Source: Hordeum vulgare subsp. vulgare (Eukaryota > Streptophyta > Magnoliopsida > Poales > Poaceae). From it: a stretch of DNA of 64,000 nt. The stretch covers positions 394,555,581 to 394,619,580 of the forward strand of contig NC_058518.1 in NCBI RefSeq assembly GCF_904849725.1, given 5' to 3'. Numbering within the stretch: position 1 is the first letter of the stretch; every line of letters begins with the position of its first letter. The position numbers were made by a program, and so were the translations under genes. This document shows positions 32,627 through 46,230 of this stretch, piece after piece. The notes beneath the pieces were generated by a model. It saw nothing but the letters and a program-made list of their open reading frames with translations, ran no database searches and was not told where the DNA came from.

Positions 32627-33849
32627 CTATGCGTAGATGACATCATGAGTAGAACACAAAGTAGTTTGTGGGCGTTGATGTTCAGATTGCTTCCCTCCTT
32701 AGACTTTTCTTGATCCAGCGGTATTGTGGGCTGAAGTAGCCCGGACCAACTTTACTCGTGCACATATGAGATACTGGTTCCATTGATTGACATGCAACTT
32801 GTTGCATAAAGATGGCTGGCGGGTGTCTGTCTCTCCTACTTTAGTTGAATCAGATTCGACAGAGGCGGTCCTTGTAGAAGGTTAAATAGCAACTTGCATA
32901 TCACCGTTGTGCTTTTGCGTAGGTAAGAAGCATTCTTACTAGATACCCATAGCAGCCACGTAAAACATGCAACAACAAATTAGAGGACGTCTAACTTGTT
33001 TTTACACGGTATGTTGTGATATGATATGGCCAAATAAATGATGATATATACTTGATGTATGAGATGATCATGTTGTAATAGTTAATATCGACTTGCATGT
33101 CGATGCTACGACAACCGACAGGAGCCATAGGGTTGTCTTTAATTATTGTATGACCTTCGTGTCACTCATTAAGCTCTAGGTAATGCTTTACTTTATTGCT
33201 AAACAGTAGCAATAGTACTACAAGCATGGTTGGCGCGACAACCTCGATGGCAGCACAATGATGGAGATCATGGTGTGGCGCCGGTGATGATGGAGATCAT
33301 GCCGACGCTTTGAAGATGGAGATCAAAAGCAAAAGTTCTTGGCCATATCATGTCACTTATAATTTTCTAGGTAATGCTTTACTTTATCACTAAAATTTCA
33401 AGATCCTCGAGTGTGCACCATTGCGACAGTTCATCGTTTCGAGACACCACGTGATGATCGGGTGTGATAGACTCTACGTTCACTTACAGCGGGTGCAAGG
33501 CAGTTTTGCACACGCATAACACTCAGGTTAAACTTGACGAGCCTAGCATGTACAAACATGGCCTCGGAACACACGAGACCGAAAGGTCGAACATGAGTCA
33601 TATAGTAGATATGATCAACATGGAGATGTTCACCATTGAAGCCACCTCATCTCACATCATGATCGGACATGGGTTGGTGGATTTGGATCATGTGCCATTC
33701 CAATGACCAACAGGATGTCAATTTGAGTGGGAGTTCTTAAGTAATATGATTAACTGAACTCATTATCATGAACATAGTCAAAATGTCTTTGCAAATTATG
33801 TTGTAGATGATTAGCCTGCGTTGTAGCTCCCGTGTATTTTGATATGTTT

Positions 33850-36800
33850 CTAGAGAAAAACTAGGTTGAAATATAATAGTAGCAATTATGCGGACTGGGT
33901 CCGTGAACTAAGGATTGTCCTCATTGCTGCACAGAAGTCTTATGTCCTTAATGCACCGCTTGGTGTGCCACCCCAAGCATCGTCTATAGATGTTGCGAAC
34001 ATCTGACATACACATTTTGATGACTACATGATAGTTCAGTGTGTCTTGATTTACGGCTTAGAATTTATGCTCCAAAATGTTTTGAACGTCATGGAACATA
34101 TGAGATGTCCCAAGAGCTGAAATTAGGATTTCTAGCTCGTGCCCATGTTAAGAGGTATGAGACCTACGAAAAGATTCTTTGCCTACAAAGTAAAGGAGAA
34201 AAGCTCAATCGTTGAGCATGTGCTTAGATTGTTTGGTGAATCGAGTGGGAGTTGTTCTTCCAGATGAGATAGTGATTGACATTGTTCTCCAAAGTCACTG
34301 CCACGAAGCTATTGAGCTTCGTGCGAGGGATGGATAAGATGATCCCTTAGCTATTCGCTATGTTTGACATCACGAAGGTAGAAATCAAGAATGAGCATCA
34401 AATGTTGATGGTTAGTAAAAACCGCTAGTTTCAATAAGGGCAAGCGAAAGAAGGCAAACTTCGAGATGACAAGTCAGTTGTTGCTCCAATGAAGAACCCA
34501 AGGTTGAGTCCAAACCTGAGACTATGTGCTTCTATGATGAGGGGAATGATCACTTAGGCGGAACTGCCTAGATACATGGTAGATAAAAAGGCTGGCAACG
34601 TCAACTGAAGTATATTAGATATATGTGTTATTGATGTGCATCTTAGTAGTACTCCTAGTAGCACCTGGGTATTAGATACTGGTTCGGTTGCTAAATGTTA
34701 GTAACTTGAAATAAAATCTAGAGAATAGACGAAGAGTAGCTAAAGGTGAGGTGACAATGTGTGTTGGAACTGTTTCCAAGGTTGATGTGATCACCATCGC
34801 ACGCTCCCTCTACCTTCGGGATTAGTGTTAGACCTAAATGTTGTTTGGTGTTTGCGTTGACCATGAACATGATTAGATCGTGTTTATTGCAATACGGTTA
34901 TTCATTTAGAGAGAATAATGGTTACTCCATTTACTTGAATAATACCTTCAATGGTCACACACCTAATATGAATGGTTTATTGAATCTCGATTGTAGTAAT
35001 ACACATGTTCATAATATTGATGCCAAAAGATACAAAGTTCTAATGATAGTACCACTTACTTGTGGCACTGTCGCTTAGAGACATGTTGGTGTAAAACGCA
35101 TGAAGAAGCTTTATTTCGAATCGTTTGAGACATGCAAACCATGCCTATTGGTGTAAACGCATGAAGAAAATTCATGCAGATGGATCTTTTGGACTCACTT
35201 GATTTCAAATCACTTGAGACATGCAAGCCATGCCATACGGGCAAGATGCTTAAATGCCTCGTTTTCCAGTCAGAAGGAACGATAAAGTGACTTATTGGAA
35301 ATAATACATTTTGATGTTGGAGTCCAATGAGTACTGAATCACGCAGTGGATATCGTTATATTCTTACTTCACAGATGATTTGAGCAGATACAAATGTACT
35401 TACTTGATGAATCACGAGTCTGAAGTGTTGAAAATTTCAATCAATTACAGGGTGAAGTTGAAGATTGTCGTGACAAGAGGATAACATGTCTACGATGTGA
35501 TCGTAGATGTGAATATCTGAGTTGCGAGTTTGGTATACATTTAAGACAATGTGGAAATTGTTTCACAACTCATGCCACCTGGAACACCATAGTGTGATGG
35601 TGTGTCCGAACGTCGTAGTCGTACCCTATTGGATATGGTGCGTACTATGATGTCTCTTATCAAATTACCACTATCATTTTGAGGTTATACATTAGAGACA
35701 ACCACATTCACTTTACAAGGGGCACCATATAATTCCGTTGATGAACTATGGTTTGTAGAAACCTAAGTTGTCATTTCTTAAATTTGGGGCTGCGATGCTT
35801 ATATCAAAAGGCTTCAGACTCATAATCTCGGACCCAAAGCGGATAAATGCATCTTCATAGGATACCCAAAGGAATCAGTTGGGTACACCTCCTATCTCAA
35901 ATCCGAAGGCAAAGTGGTTGTTGCCTAAACCGGGTCCTTTCTTGAGAAGGAGTTTGTCTTGAAAGAATTGAGTGGGAGGATGATGGAACTTGATGAGGTT
36001 TTTGAACCATCACTTCAACTAGAGACTAGAAGGCGCAGGAAGTTGTTCCTCTCACGCCTACACGAGTTGGAGTGGAAGTTGATGATGTTGATCATGAAGC
36101 TTTGGATCAAGTTACTACTGAACCTTGTAGGTCGACAAGGAAAACGTACTGCTCGAGAGTGGTATGATAATCCTATCTTGGAGGTCGTGTTGTTGGACAA
36201 CAATGAACCTACGAGCTATGGAGAAGCGATGGTGGGCCCAGATTCCGACAAATTACTGGAGACCATGATATCTGAGATAGGATCCATGTATGAAAACAAA
36301 GTGTGGAATTTGGAAGAACTATTTGATGGTTGTAAGGCTATTAAGTACAAATGGATTTTTAAAAGGAAGACATATGATGATGGTAAATGACACCATTTAG
36401 AAAGCTCGACTTGTCGCAAAGAGGTTTCTGACAAGTTCAACGAGTTAACTACGATGAGACTTTCTCACCCATAGCGATGCTAAAGTCTGTTGGAATTATG
36501 ATAGCAGTTGTTGCATTTTTCGATTATGAAATCTTGTAGATGGATGTAAAAACATTGTTTCCTTGATGGTTTCCTTGAGGAAAGGTTGTATGTGATACAA
36601 CTAGAAGGTTTTGCCATTCCTAAGGATGCTAACAAGTATGCAAGCTCCAGCAGTCCTTCTATGGACTAGAGCAAGCATATCGGAGTTGAAATATACGCTT
36701 TGACGTGATGATCAAAGCTTTTGGGTTTATACAACTTTTATGAGAAACTTGTATATCCAAGAAAGTGAGTGGAAGCACTATAGAATATCTGATGAGTATA

Positions 36801-37570
36801 TGCGGTTGATATATTGTTGATCGGAAATTATGTAGGATTTCTAGAAAGCATTTAGGGTTGTTTGAAAGGCGTTTTTCAAAGGAAGACATGGATTAAGCTA
36901 CTTGAACATTGAGCATCAAGATCTATATAGATAGATCAAGACACTTGATAAAAATTTCAATGAATACATGCCTTGACAAGTTTTTGAAGGAGTTCAGAAT
37001 AGACCGGTCAAAGAAAGAGTTCTTGACTGTGTTGTAAGGTGTGAATTTGAGTGAGACTCAAAGCTCGACCACGACAGAAGAAAGATAAAGGACGAAGGTC
37101 ATTCCCTATGCCTTAGCCGTAGGCTCTATAGTATGCCATGCTGTGTACCGCACGTGATGTGTGCCTTGCCATGAGTCTGTATAGGGGTACAGGAGTGATA
37201 TAGGAATGGACCCCTAGACAACTGTCAAATTATCCGTAGTAACTAGAGGACTAAGGAAATTTTTCTCGATTATGGAGGTGAGAAAAGTGTTTGTTGTAAA
37301 GGCTTACGTCGATGTAAGATTTGACACCAACTCGGATGACTCTAAGTAGTAGACTGGATTCGTATAATGGAGCAGTCCTTTGGAATAGTTCCAAATGGAG
37401 TGTGTTAGCAGCATCTAGAGTATGACATAGATATTTTTAAAGCACACACGGATCTAAAAGGTTCAAACCCGTTGACTAAAACCTCTCTCACAAGCACAAC
37501 ATGAAAAAACCGAGAACTTATTCGGTGTGAATAACATAGTGATGTGAACTAGATTATTGATTCTAGTGCA
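33850..37570 (+). pseudogene. TE5 gag-pol remnant
   Basis: Fragments in order: Gag-like (33880-34450), zinc knuckle remnant TGCTTCTATGATGAGGGGAA (~34528), protease-like WVLDTGS-coding DNA (~34665), pre-integrase (34845-35150), integrase (35300-35650), integrase C-terminal and RT frame 35959-36390 (WYDNPILEVVLLDNNEPTSYGEAMVGPDS.. KYKWIFKRK), and RNase H remnants to ~37570. Dozens of indels and stops. Several small deletions are shared with TE6 (see findings). Confidence 0.85.
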
Positions 37571-37580
37571 AGTGAGAGAC

Positions 37581-39066
37581 TGTTGGAAATATGCCCTAGA
37601 GGCAATAATAAATTAGTTATTATTATATTTTCTTGTTCATGATAATCGTTTATTATCCATGCTATAAGTGTATTGATTGCAAACTCAAATACATGTGTGG
37701 ATACATACACAACACACTATCCCTAGTGAGCCTCTGAGGACTAGCTCGTTGATCAAAGATGGTCAAGGTTTCCTGACCATAGAAATGAGATGTCATTTGA
37801 TAACGGTATCACATCATTAGGAGAATGATGTGATGAAGAAGACCCAAACTATGAACATAACATGTGATCGTGTCAGTTTATTGCTACTTTTTTCTTTATG
37901 TCAAGTATCTGTTTCTATGACCATGAGATCATGCAACTCCCAGGCACCGGAGGAATGCCTTGTGTGTATCAAACATCACAACGTAACTGGGTGACTATAA
38001 AGGTGCTCTACCGGTATCTCCAAAGGTGTCTGTTGGGTTAGCGTGAATCGAGACTGGGATTTGTCACTCCGTATGATGGAGATGTATCTCTAGGGCCCAC
38101 TCGGTAATACAACATCACAATGAGCTTGCAAGCAATGTGACTAAGGATTTAGTCACGGGATCTTGTATTACAGAACGAGTAAAGAGACTTGTCGGTAACG
38201 AGAGTAAATTAGGTATGGAGATAACGATGATTGAATCTCGAGCAAGTAAGATACCGAAGGAGGTATACTGGTTCCGAAAAGGTTTCAGGCATTAACGGTA
38301 AAGTACCGTGTGTGAAGAATTTGTTCCGGGGGTTCACCAGGAGGGGCCACCCACCATGGGGGCCACATAGGCCTAATAGGTTACACACCAGCCCCTGGTG
38401 GGCTGGGTGGCCAGCCACTATGGGCCTATGCACCCAAAGTGAGGAGGTGGAGAGGAGTCCTAATAGGAGGAGGACTCCTCATAGCGCCTCCACCACCCCA
38501 ATTGGAGGAATCCTCCTCCTCTTGGGGCTGCCGGCCAACCCTCTAGGTTTTCCCTAGGGTGCCACCCCTTCCCCTCCCTCCTATATATATTGGAGAGGAT
38601 AGAGGGCAGCCGACCCCGAAAAGGCCATGGCAGGCAGCCGCACCCAAAAAGGCCATGGATTGATTCGGTAGCACACGACGCACCCTGTCGGATCAGCTCC
38701 ACCAACACCGCCTCCATGTCGTCGTGCTATCAGAGAACTCATCTACCTCTCCACCCTCGCTGGTTGGATCAAGGAGGCATGGAACATCATACAGTTGTAC
38801 GTGTGCTGAACGCGGAGGTGACGTCCATTCAGTACTAGATAGGGACGGTTCATGCTGAGATCGTGGGATAGACCGTGATTAGATCGCGGGAAATATCGTG
38901 ATTGGATCGCGAAGACGTTCTACTACATCAACCGCATTATATACGCTTCCGCTTAGCGATCTACAAGGGTATGTAGATGCACCCCCCTCATAGATGTTAG
39001 TCTCCATAGTTTGATCTTGGTGAGCGTAGATTTTTTTTTTAGTTTGTCATGTGACATTCCCCAAAA
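37581..39066 (+). repeat. TE5 3' LTR, 1486 bp, internally deleted
   Basis: Starts TGTTGGAAATATGCCC. It lacks about 310 bp found at ~31432-31745 of the 5' LTR (junction near 38255-38265) and ~55 bp including the (CT)n tract. Ends CATTCCCCAAAA. Confidence 0.92.
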
Positions 39067-39071
39067 GCCCA

Positions 39072-39436
39072 TGTGGTGGACTTGCCACCCTTCGTGAGCG
39101 GCTAGGGTGACCAACGGGCGAACAGACTCGAGGCGTGCTACACACACGAACACCTTCTCGAAATCCACCCCCTGCTTCTGGACAAAGCCCTTCACCGCCA
39201 TTCGTGCGTTGTGATTATCGACGTTGCCATTTGCATCCTTCTTTAGCTTGTAGACCCACTTGTGTCCAATTGCCTTGTGACGTGCACACAGATCGACCAA
39301 GCTCCAAGTTCCATTGGAGATGATCGAGTCCATCTCCTCGTCCATGGCCCGGTGCTATCGTCCCTCTCCCTCTGCTTCCTCGAAGGTCTTGGGTTCATCG
39401 ATCTCGCCCACGTACAGCTCGTCGTCATGGACGAGC
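39072..39436 (-). pseudogene. TE4 RT N-terminal fragment between TE5 and TE6
   Basis: The minus frame reads AMDEEMDSIISNGTWSLVDL, then HKWVYKLKKDANGNV, MAVKGFVQKQGVDFEKVF, and ARLESVRPLVTLAAHEGWQV. It continues across TE5 into DIKSAFLNGDLQ at 30756. These are the RT fingers of copia. 39432-39436 (CGAGC) is the left target copy of TE6. Confidence 0.9.
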
Positions 39437-41246
39437 TGTTGGAAATATGCCCTAGAGGCAATAATAAATTAGTTATTATTATATTTCTTAGTTCATGATA
39501 ATCGTTTATTATCCATGTTATAATTGTATTGATTGGAAACACAATACTTGTGTGGATACATAGACAAAACACTGTCCCTAGTAAGCCTCTAGTTGACTAG
39601 CTCGTTGATCAAAGATGGTCAAGGTTTCCTGGCCATAGGCAAGTGTTGTCACTTGATAACGGGATCACATCATTAGGAGAATCATGTGATGGACTAGACC
39701 CAAACTAATAGACGTAGCATGTTGATCGTGTCATTTTGTTGCTACTGTTTTCTGCGTGTCAAGTATTTCTTCCTATGACCATGAGATCATATAACTCACG
39801 GACACCGGAGGAATGCTTTGTGTGTATCAAACGTCGCAACGTAACTGGGTGACTATAAAGATGCTCTACAGGTATCTCCGAAGGTGTTCGTTGAGTTAGT
39901 ATAGATCGAGACTGGGATTTGTCACTCCGTGTGACGGAGAGGTATCTCGGGGCCCACTCGGTAATACAACATCACACACAAGCCTTGCAAGCAATGTAAC
40001 TTAATGTAAGTTGCGGGATCTTGTATTACGGAACGAGTAAAGAGACTTGCCGGTAAACGAGATTGAAATAGGTATGCGGATACTAACGATCGAATCTCGG
40101 GCAAGTAACATACCGAAGGACAAAGGGAATGACATACGGGATTATATGAATCCTTGGCACTGAGGTTCAAACGATAAGATCTTCTTAGAATATGTAGGAT
40201 CCAATATGGGCATCCAGGTCCCGCTATTGGATATTGACCGAGGAGTCTCTCGGGTCATGTCTACATAGTTCTCGAACCCGCAGGGTCTGCACACTTAAGG
40301 TTCGACGTTGTTTTATGCGTATTTGAGTTATATGGTTGGTTACCGAATGTTGTTCGGAGTCTCGGATGAGATCACGGACGTCACGAGGGTTTCCGGAATG
40401 GTCTGGAAACGAAGATTGATATATAGGATGACCTCATTTGGTTACCGGAAGGTTTTCGTGCATTACCGGAAAAGTTTCGGGCTCATCGGTAGTGTACCGG
40501 GAGTGCCGGGAGGGGTGCCGGGGACCATCGGGAGGGGTGTCACGCCCCAAGGGGTCTCATGGGCTATGGGAAGAGATAAACCAGCCCCTAGTGGGCTGGA
40601 ATAAGTTCCCACTAAGGCCCATAAGGTTTGAGAAGGAAAAAACACAAGGTGGAAAGAGTTTCCAAGTGGGAAGGTGGAATCCTACTCCAAGTAGGATTGG
40701 AGTAAGACTCCTCCACCTCCAATTTCGGCCAAACCTTTAGGTTTTGAGGCTGCCTCCTCCCCTCCCTCCCACCTATATATACGGAGGTTTTAGGGCTGAT
40801 TTGAGACGACTTTTCCACGGCAGCCCGACCACATACCTCCACGGTTTTTCCTCTAGATCGCGTTTCTGTGGAGTTCGGGCGGAGCTCTGCTGAGACAAGG
40901 TCATCACCAACCTCCGGAGCGCCGTCACGCTGCCGGAGAACTCTTCTACCTCTCCGTCTCTCTTGCTGGATCAAGAAGGCCGAGATCATCGTCGAGCTGT
41001 ACGTGTGCTGAACGCGGAGGTGCCGTCCGTTCGGTACTAGATCGTGGGACTGATCGCGGGATTGTTCGCGGGGCAGATCGAGGGACGTGAGGACGTTCCA
41101 CTAAATCAACCGCGTTCACTAACGCTTCTGCTGTACGATCTACAAGGGTACGTAGATCACTCATCCCCTCTCGTAGATGGACATCACCATGATAGGTCTT
41201 CCTACGCGTAGGAAATTTTTTGTTTCCCATGCGACGTTCCCCAACA
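39437..41246 (+). repeat. TE6 5' LTR, 1810 bp (TATA box 40774-40781)
   Basis: TGTTGGAAATATGCCC...GACGTTCCCCAACA. Small ORFs here duplicate those in 46231-48040 and in TE1's LTR and are LTR artefacts. Confidence 0.96.
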
Positions 41247-41247
41247 G

Positions 41248-41263
41248 TGGTATCAGAGCTAGG
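41248..41263 (+). other. TE6 primer binding site (initiator tRNA-Met type)
   Basis: TGGTATCAGAGCTAGG one base after the LTR: perfect match to the clade's standard site. Confidence 0.92.
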
Positions 41264-42559
41264 TTCATGCGTAGATGTCTTCTCGAGTAGAACACAAAAG
41301 TTTTTGTGGGCGGTGATGTGCGTTTTTCTGCCCTCCTTAGTCTTTTCTTGATTCCGCGGTATTGTTGGATTGAAGCGGCTTGGACCGACATTACTCGTAC
41401 GCTTACGAGAGACTGGTTTCATCGCTACGAGTAACCCCGTTGCTCAAAGATGACTAGCAAGTGTCGGTTTCTCCAACTTTAGTTGAATCGGATTTGACCG
41501 AGGAGGTCCTTGGATGAGGTTAAATAGCAACTCATATATCTCCGTTGTGGTGTTTGCGTAAGTAAGATGCGATCCTACTAGATACCCATGGTCACCACGT
41601 AAAACATGCAACAACAAAATTAGAGGACATCTAACTTGTTTTTGCAGGGTATGCTTGTGATGTGATATGGCCAACGATGTGATGTGATATATTGGATGTA
41701 TGAGATGATCATGTTGTAATAGATAATATCGACTTGCACGTCGATGGTACGGCAACCGGCAGGAGCCATAGGGTTGTCTTTATAACTAACGTTTGTGCTT
41801 GCAGATGCATTTACTATTTTGCTAGGACGTAGCTTTAGTAGTAATAGCATGAGTAGCACGACAACCCCGATGGCGACACGTTGATGGAGATCATGATGAT
41901 GGAGATCATGGTGTGACGCCGGTGACAAGAAGATCGTGCCGGTGCTTTGGTGATGGAGATCAAGAAGCACGTGATGATGGCCATATCATGTCACTTATAA
42001 ATTGCATGTGATGTTAATCCTTTTATGCACCTTATCTTGCTTAGAACGACGGTAGCATTATGAGGTGATCTCTCACTAAAATTTCAAGACAAAATTGTGT
42101 TCTCCTCGACTGTGCACCGTTGCTACAGTTCGTCGTTTCGAGACACCACGTGATGATCGGGTGTGATAGACTCAACGTTCACATACAACGGGTGCAAAAC
42201 AGTTGCGCACGCGGAACACTCGGGTTAAGCTTGACGAGCCTAGCATGTGCAGACATGGCCTCGGAACACATGAGACCGAAAGGTCGAGCATGAATCGTAT
42301 AGTTGATATGATTAGCATAGAGATGCTTACCACTGAAACTATTCTCGACTCACGTGATGATCGGACTTGAGATAGTGGATTTGGATCATGTACCACTCAA
42401 ATGACTAGAGAGATGTACCTTTTGAGTGGGAGTTCTTAAGTAATATGATTAATTGAACTAATTGTCATGAACATAGTCTAATGGTCTTTGCGAATTACGA
42501 TGTAGCTTGCGCTATAGCTCTACTGTTTTATATGTTCCTAGAGAAAATTTAGTTGAAAG

Positions 42560-45500
42560 TTGATAGTAGCAAACTTTGCAGACTGAGTCTGTAAAACCGA
42601 GGATTGTCCGCGTTGCTGCACAGAAGGCTTATGTCCTTAATGCACCACTCGGTGTGCTGCACCTCGAGCGTCGTCTGTGGATGCTGTGAACATCCGACAT
42701 ACACGTTTCTGATGACTACACGATAGTTCAGTACAAAAATACTTAATGGCTTAGAAGCAAGGCGCCGAAAACGTTGTAAAACGTCACGGAACATAAGTGA
42801 TGTTCTAAAGAGATGAAATTGTGATTTCATGCTTGTGCCCTTGTTAAGAGTTACGAGACCTCCGACAAGATTCTTTGTCCACAAAGCACAGGATAAAAGG
42901 CTCAATCGTTGAGCATGTGCTCAGATTGTCTGAGTACGACAATCGCTTGAATCAAGTGGGAGTTAATCTTCCAGATGAGATAGTGATAGTTCTCCAAAGT
43001 CACTGCCACCAAGCCGTGAGAGCTTCGTGATGAACTATAACATATCAAGGATACATACAATGATCCTTGAGCGATTCGTGATGTTTGACACTGCGAAAGT
43101 AGAAATCAAGAAGGAGCATCAATAGTTGATGGTTTGTAAAACCACTAAGTTTCAAGAAAGGCAAGGGCTAGAAGGGATACTTCGTGAAACGGCAAAACAG
43201 TTGCTGCACTAATGAAGAGACCCAAGATTAAACCCAAACCCGAGACTAAGTGCTTCTGTAATGAGGGGAACAATCACTGAGGCGGAGCAACTCAAGATAC
43301 TTGGTAGATAAGAAGGCTCGCAAAATTCGAAAGAAGTGTATTTGATATACACGATGTTGATGTGTACTTTACTAGTACTCCTAGTAGCACGAGGGTATTG
43401 GATACCGGTTCGGTTGCTAAGTGATTAGTGACGCGAAATGAAAGCTACGGCATAAACGGAGACTAGCTAAAGGCGAGGTGACGATACGTGTTGGAAGTGT
43501 TTCCAAGATTGATATGATCAAACGTCGCACGCTCCCTCTACCATCGGGATTGGTGTTAAACCTAAATAATTGTTATTTGGTGCTTGCGTTAAGCATGAAC
43601 ATGATTGGATCGTGTTTATTGCAATACGATTATTCATTTAAAGAGAATAATGGTTACTCTATTTTCTTGAATAATCACCTTCAATGGTTTATTGAATCTC
43701 GATCGTAGTGTTACACATGTTCATGATGTTGGTGCCAAAAGATACGAGTTGATGATGATAGTACCACTTACTTGTGGCACTTCCGCTTGAGTCATGTTAG
43801 TATAAATTGCATGAAGAGGCTCCATGTTGATGGATCTTTGTACTCACCTGATTTCGAATCACTAGTGACATGCGAATCATACCACATGAGCAAGGCCTTG
43901 CTTTCATTGAGATGAAATAAGATAGTAACTTGTTGGAAGTGATACATTTTGATGTATGCAGTCCAATGGGTGCTGAGGCACGCAGTGGATATCATTATGT
44001 TCTTACTTCACTGACGATTTGAGTAGATACAAGAGTATTTACTTAATGAATCACAAGTCTAAAATGTTGAAAACTTCAATTCCGTTTCAGAGTGAAGTTC
44101 GTCGTAACAAGAGGATAAACTGTCTACGATATGATCATGGAAATGAATATCTGAGTTACGAGTTTTGGTACACAGTTAAGACAATGTGGAAATTGTTTCG
44201 CAGTTCATGCCACCTGGAACATCATAGTGTGATGATGTGTCTGAACGTCATAGCCACGCACTATTTGGTATGGTGCATACTATGATGTCTATTATCGAAT
44301 TACCACTATCGTCTATGGGTTATGCATTAGAGACAACCGCACTCACTTTAAATAGGGCACCGCGCATTTCCGTTGAGATGACACAGTATAGACTGAGGTT
44401 TAGAGAAATCTAAACTGTCGTTTCTTGAAAGTTTGGGGTTTCGACACTTATGTGAAAAAGTTTCAGTCTGATAAGCTCGAACCCAAAGCGGATAAATGCA
44501 TCTTCATAGGATATCCAAAACAGTTGGGTACATCTCCTATCTCAGATCCGAAAGCAAAGTGTTTGTTTCTAAAAACGGATCCTTTCTCGAGGAAAGGTTT
44601 CTCTCGAAAGAATTGAGTGGGAGGGTAGTAGAACTTGATGAGGTTATTGAACCATCACTTCAACCAGTGTGTAGCAGGGCGCAGGAAGTTGTTCATGTGG
44701 CGCAGGAAGTGGAAGCTGATGATGATGATCATTGAGCTTCGAATCAAGTTACTACAAACCTCGTAGGTCGACAAGGTCGCGTACTGCTGTAGAGTAGTAC
44801 GGTAACCCTGTCTTGGAGGTCATGTTGTTGAGCAACAGTGAACCTACGAGTTATGGAGAAAGCGATGGTGGGCCCAGATTCCGACAAATGGCTGGAAGCC
44901 ATGAAATCCGAGAGAGGATCCATGTGTCAAAACAAAGTGTAGACTTTGGTAGAACTACTTGATGGTCATAAGACTATTGAGTAAAAATGGATCTTTAAAA
45001 GAAGACAGACGATGATGGTGATAAGTCAGTATTAAGAAAAGCTCGACTTGTCGCAAAGATGTTTTTGATAAGATCAAACAGTTGACTATGATGAGACTTT
45101 CTCACTCGTAGCGATGCTAAAAGTCTGTTAGAATTATGTTAGTTGTTGATGCATTATTTATGAAATATTGCACGTAGGATGTCAAAACATTGTTTTCTCA
45201 ACAGTTTCCTTGAGCAAACATTGTATGTGATACAACCAGAAGGTTTTGTCGATCCTAAAGATACTAGCAAGTATGCAAGCTCCAGTGATTCTTCAATGGA
45301 CTGGTGCAAGCATCTCGGAGTTGGAATATACACTTTGATGAGATGATCAAAGATTTTGGGTTTGTACAAGGTTTATGAGAAACTTGTATTTCCAAAGAAG
45401 TGAGTGGGAGCACTATAGAATTTCTGATAGGTATATGTGGTTGACATATTGTGGATCAGAAGTAATGTAGAATTTATGTAAAGCATACAAGGTTGTTTGA

Positions 45501-46220
45501 AAGAAGTTTTCAAAGGAGTACCTGGATTACGCTACTTGAACGTTGAGCATCAAAGATCTATGGAGATAGATCGAAAGCGCTTAATAGAAGTTTCAACAAG
45601 ATGCATGCCTTGACAAGTTTTTGAAAGAGTTCAAAATAGACCAGCAAAGAAGGAGTTCTTGGTTGCGTTGTGAGGTGTGAATTTGAGTAAGACTCAAAAC
45701 CCGACCACGGCAGAATAAAGAGAATAGACGAAGGTCGTCTTCTATGCCTTAGCCGTAGAATCTAAAGTATGCCATGCTGTGTACCGCACCTGAAGTTTGC
45801 CTTGACTCAAAGTATGTTGAGAGGTACAGAGAGTGATCCATGATTGAATCACTAGCAGCGGTCGAAATTTAGCCTTAGTAACTAATGGACTAAGGATTTT
45901 TTCTCGATTATGGAGGTGGTTAAAAAGTTTGTCGTAAAGGGTTACGTCAATGCAAGCTTTGACACTAATCCGGATAACTATGAGTAGTGAAACGGATTCG
46001 TATAGTAGAGTAGATATTTGGAGCATTTCCGAATAGCGCGTAGTAGCAGCATCTATAAGATGACATAAAGATTTGTAAAGAACGCACGAATCTGAAAGTT
46101 TCAGAACCGTTGACTAAAACCTCTCTCACGAGCAAGACGTGATCAGACCCCATAACTATATGGGTGTTGGATTCGTTGGAATCACATGGTGATGTGAACT
46201 AGATTATTGACTCTAGTGCA
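42560..46220 (+). pseudogene. TE6 gag-pol remnant
   Basis: Recognisable in order: Gag (42570-43180), zinc knuckle remnant (~43248, TGCTTCTGTAATGAGGGGAA), protease (~43395, GTATTGGATACCGGTTCGG), pre-integrase (43478-43850), integrase (43990-44290), integrase C-terminus (44425-44735: VWGFDTYVKKFQSDKLEPKADKCIFIGYP), RT (44860-45440) and RNase H (45780-46140). No frame exceeds ~100 codons. No gag start remains. The lesions are far more than 1% divergence could produce since insertion. Confidence 0.88.
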
Positions 46221-46230
46221 AGTGGGAGAC
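46221..46230 (+). other. TE6 polypurine tract
   Basis: AGTGGGAGAC directly before the 3' LTR; intact, unlike TE5's AGTGAGAGAC (37571-37580). Confidence 0.85.

Larger units (their letters stand above)
30757..39066 (+). mobile_element. TE5: decayed WIS/BARE-type Ty1-copia element, 8.3 kb
   Basis: A plus-strand copia inserted into TE4 RT. LTRs are at 30757-32607 and 37581-39066. Target copies are GTCCA (30752-30756) and GCCCA (39067-39071), one mismatch. LTR divergence is about 8% over the first 170 bp. The internal domain is recognisable along its whole length as gag-pol but has no open frame longer than 143 codons. Confidence 0.94.
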
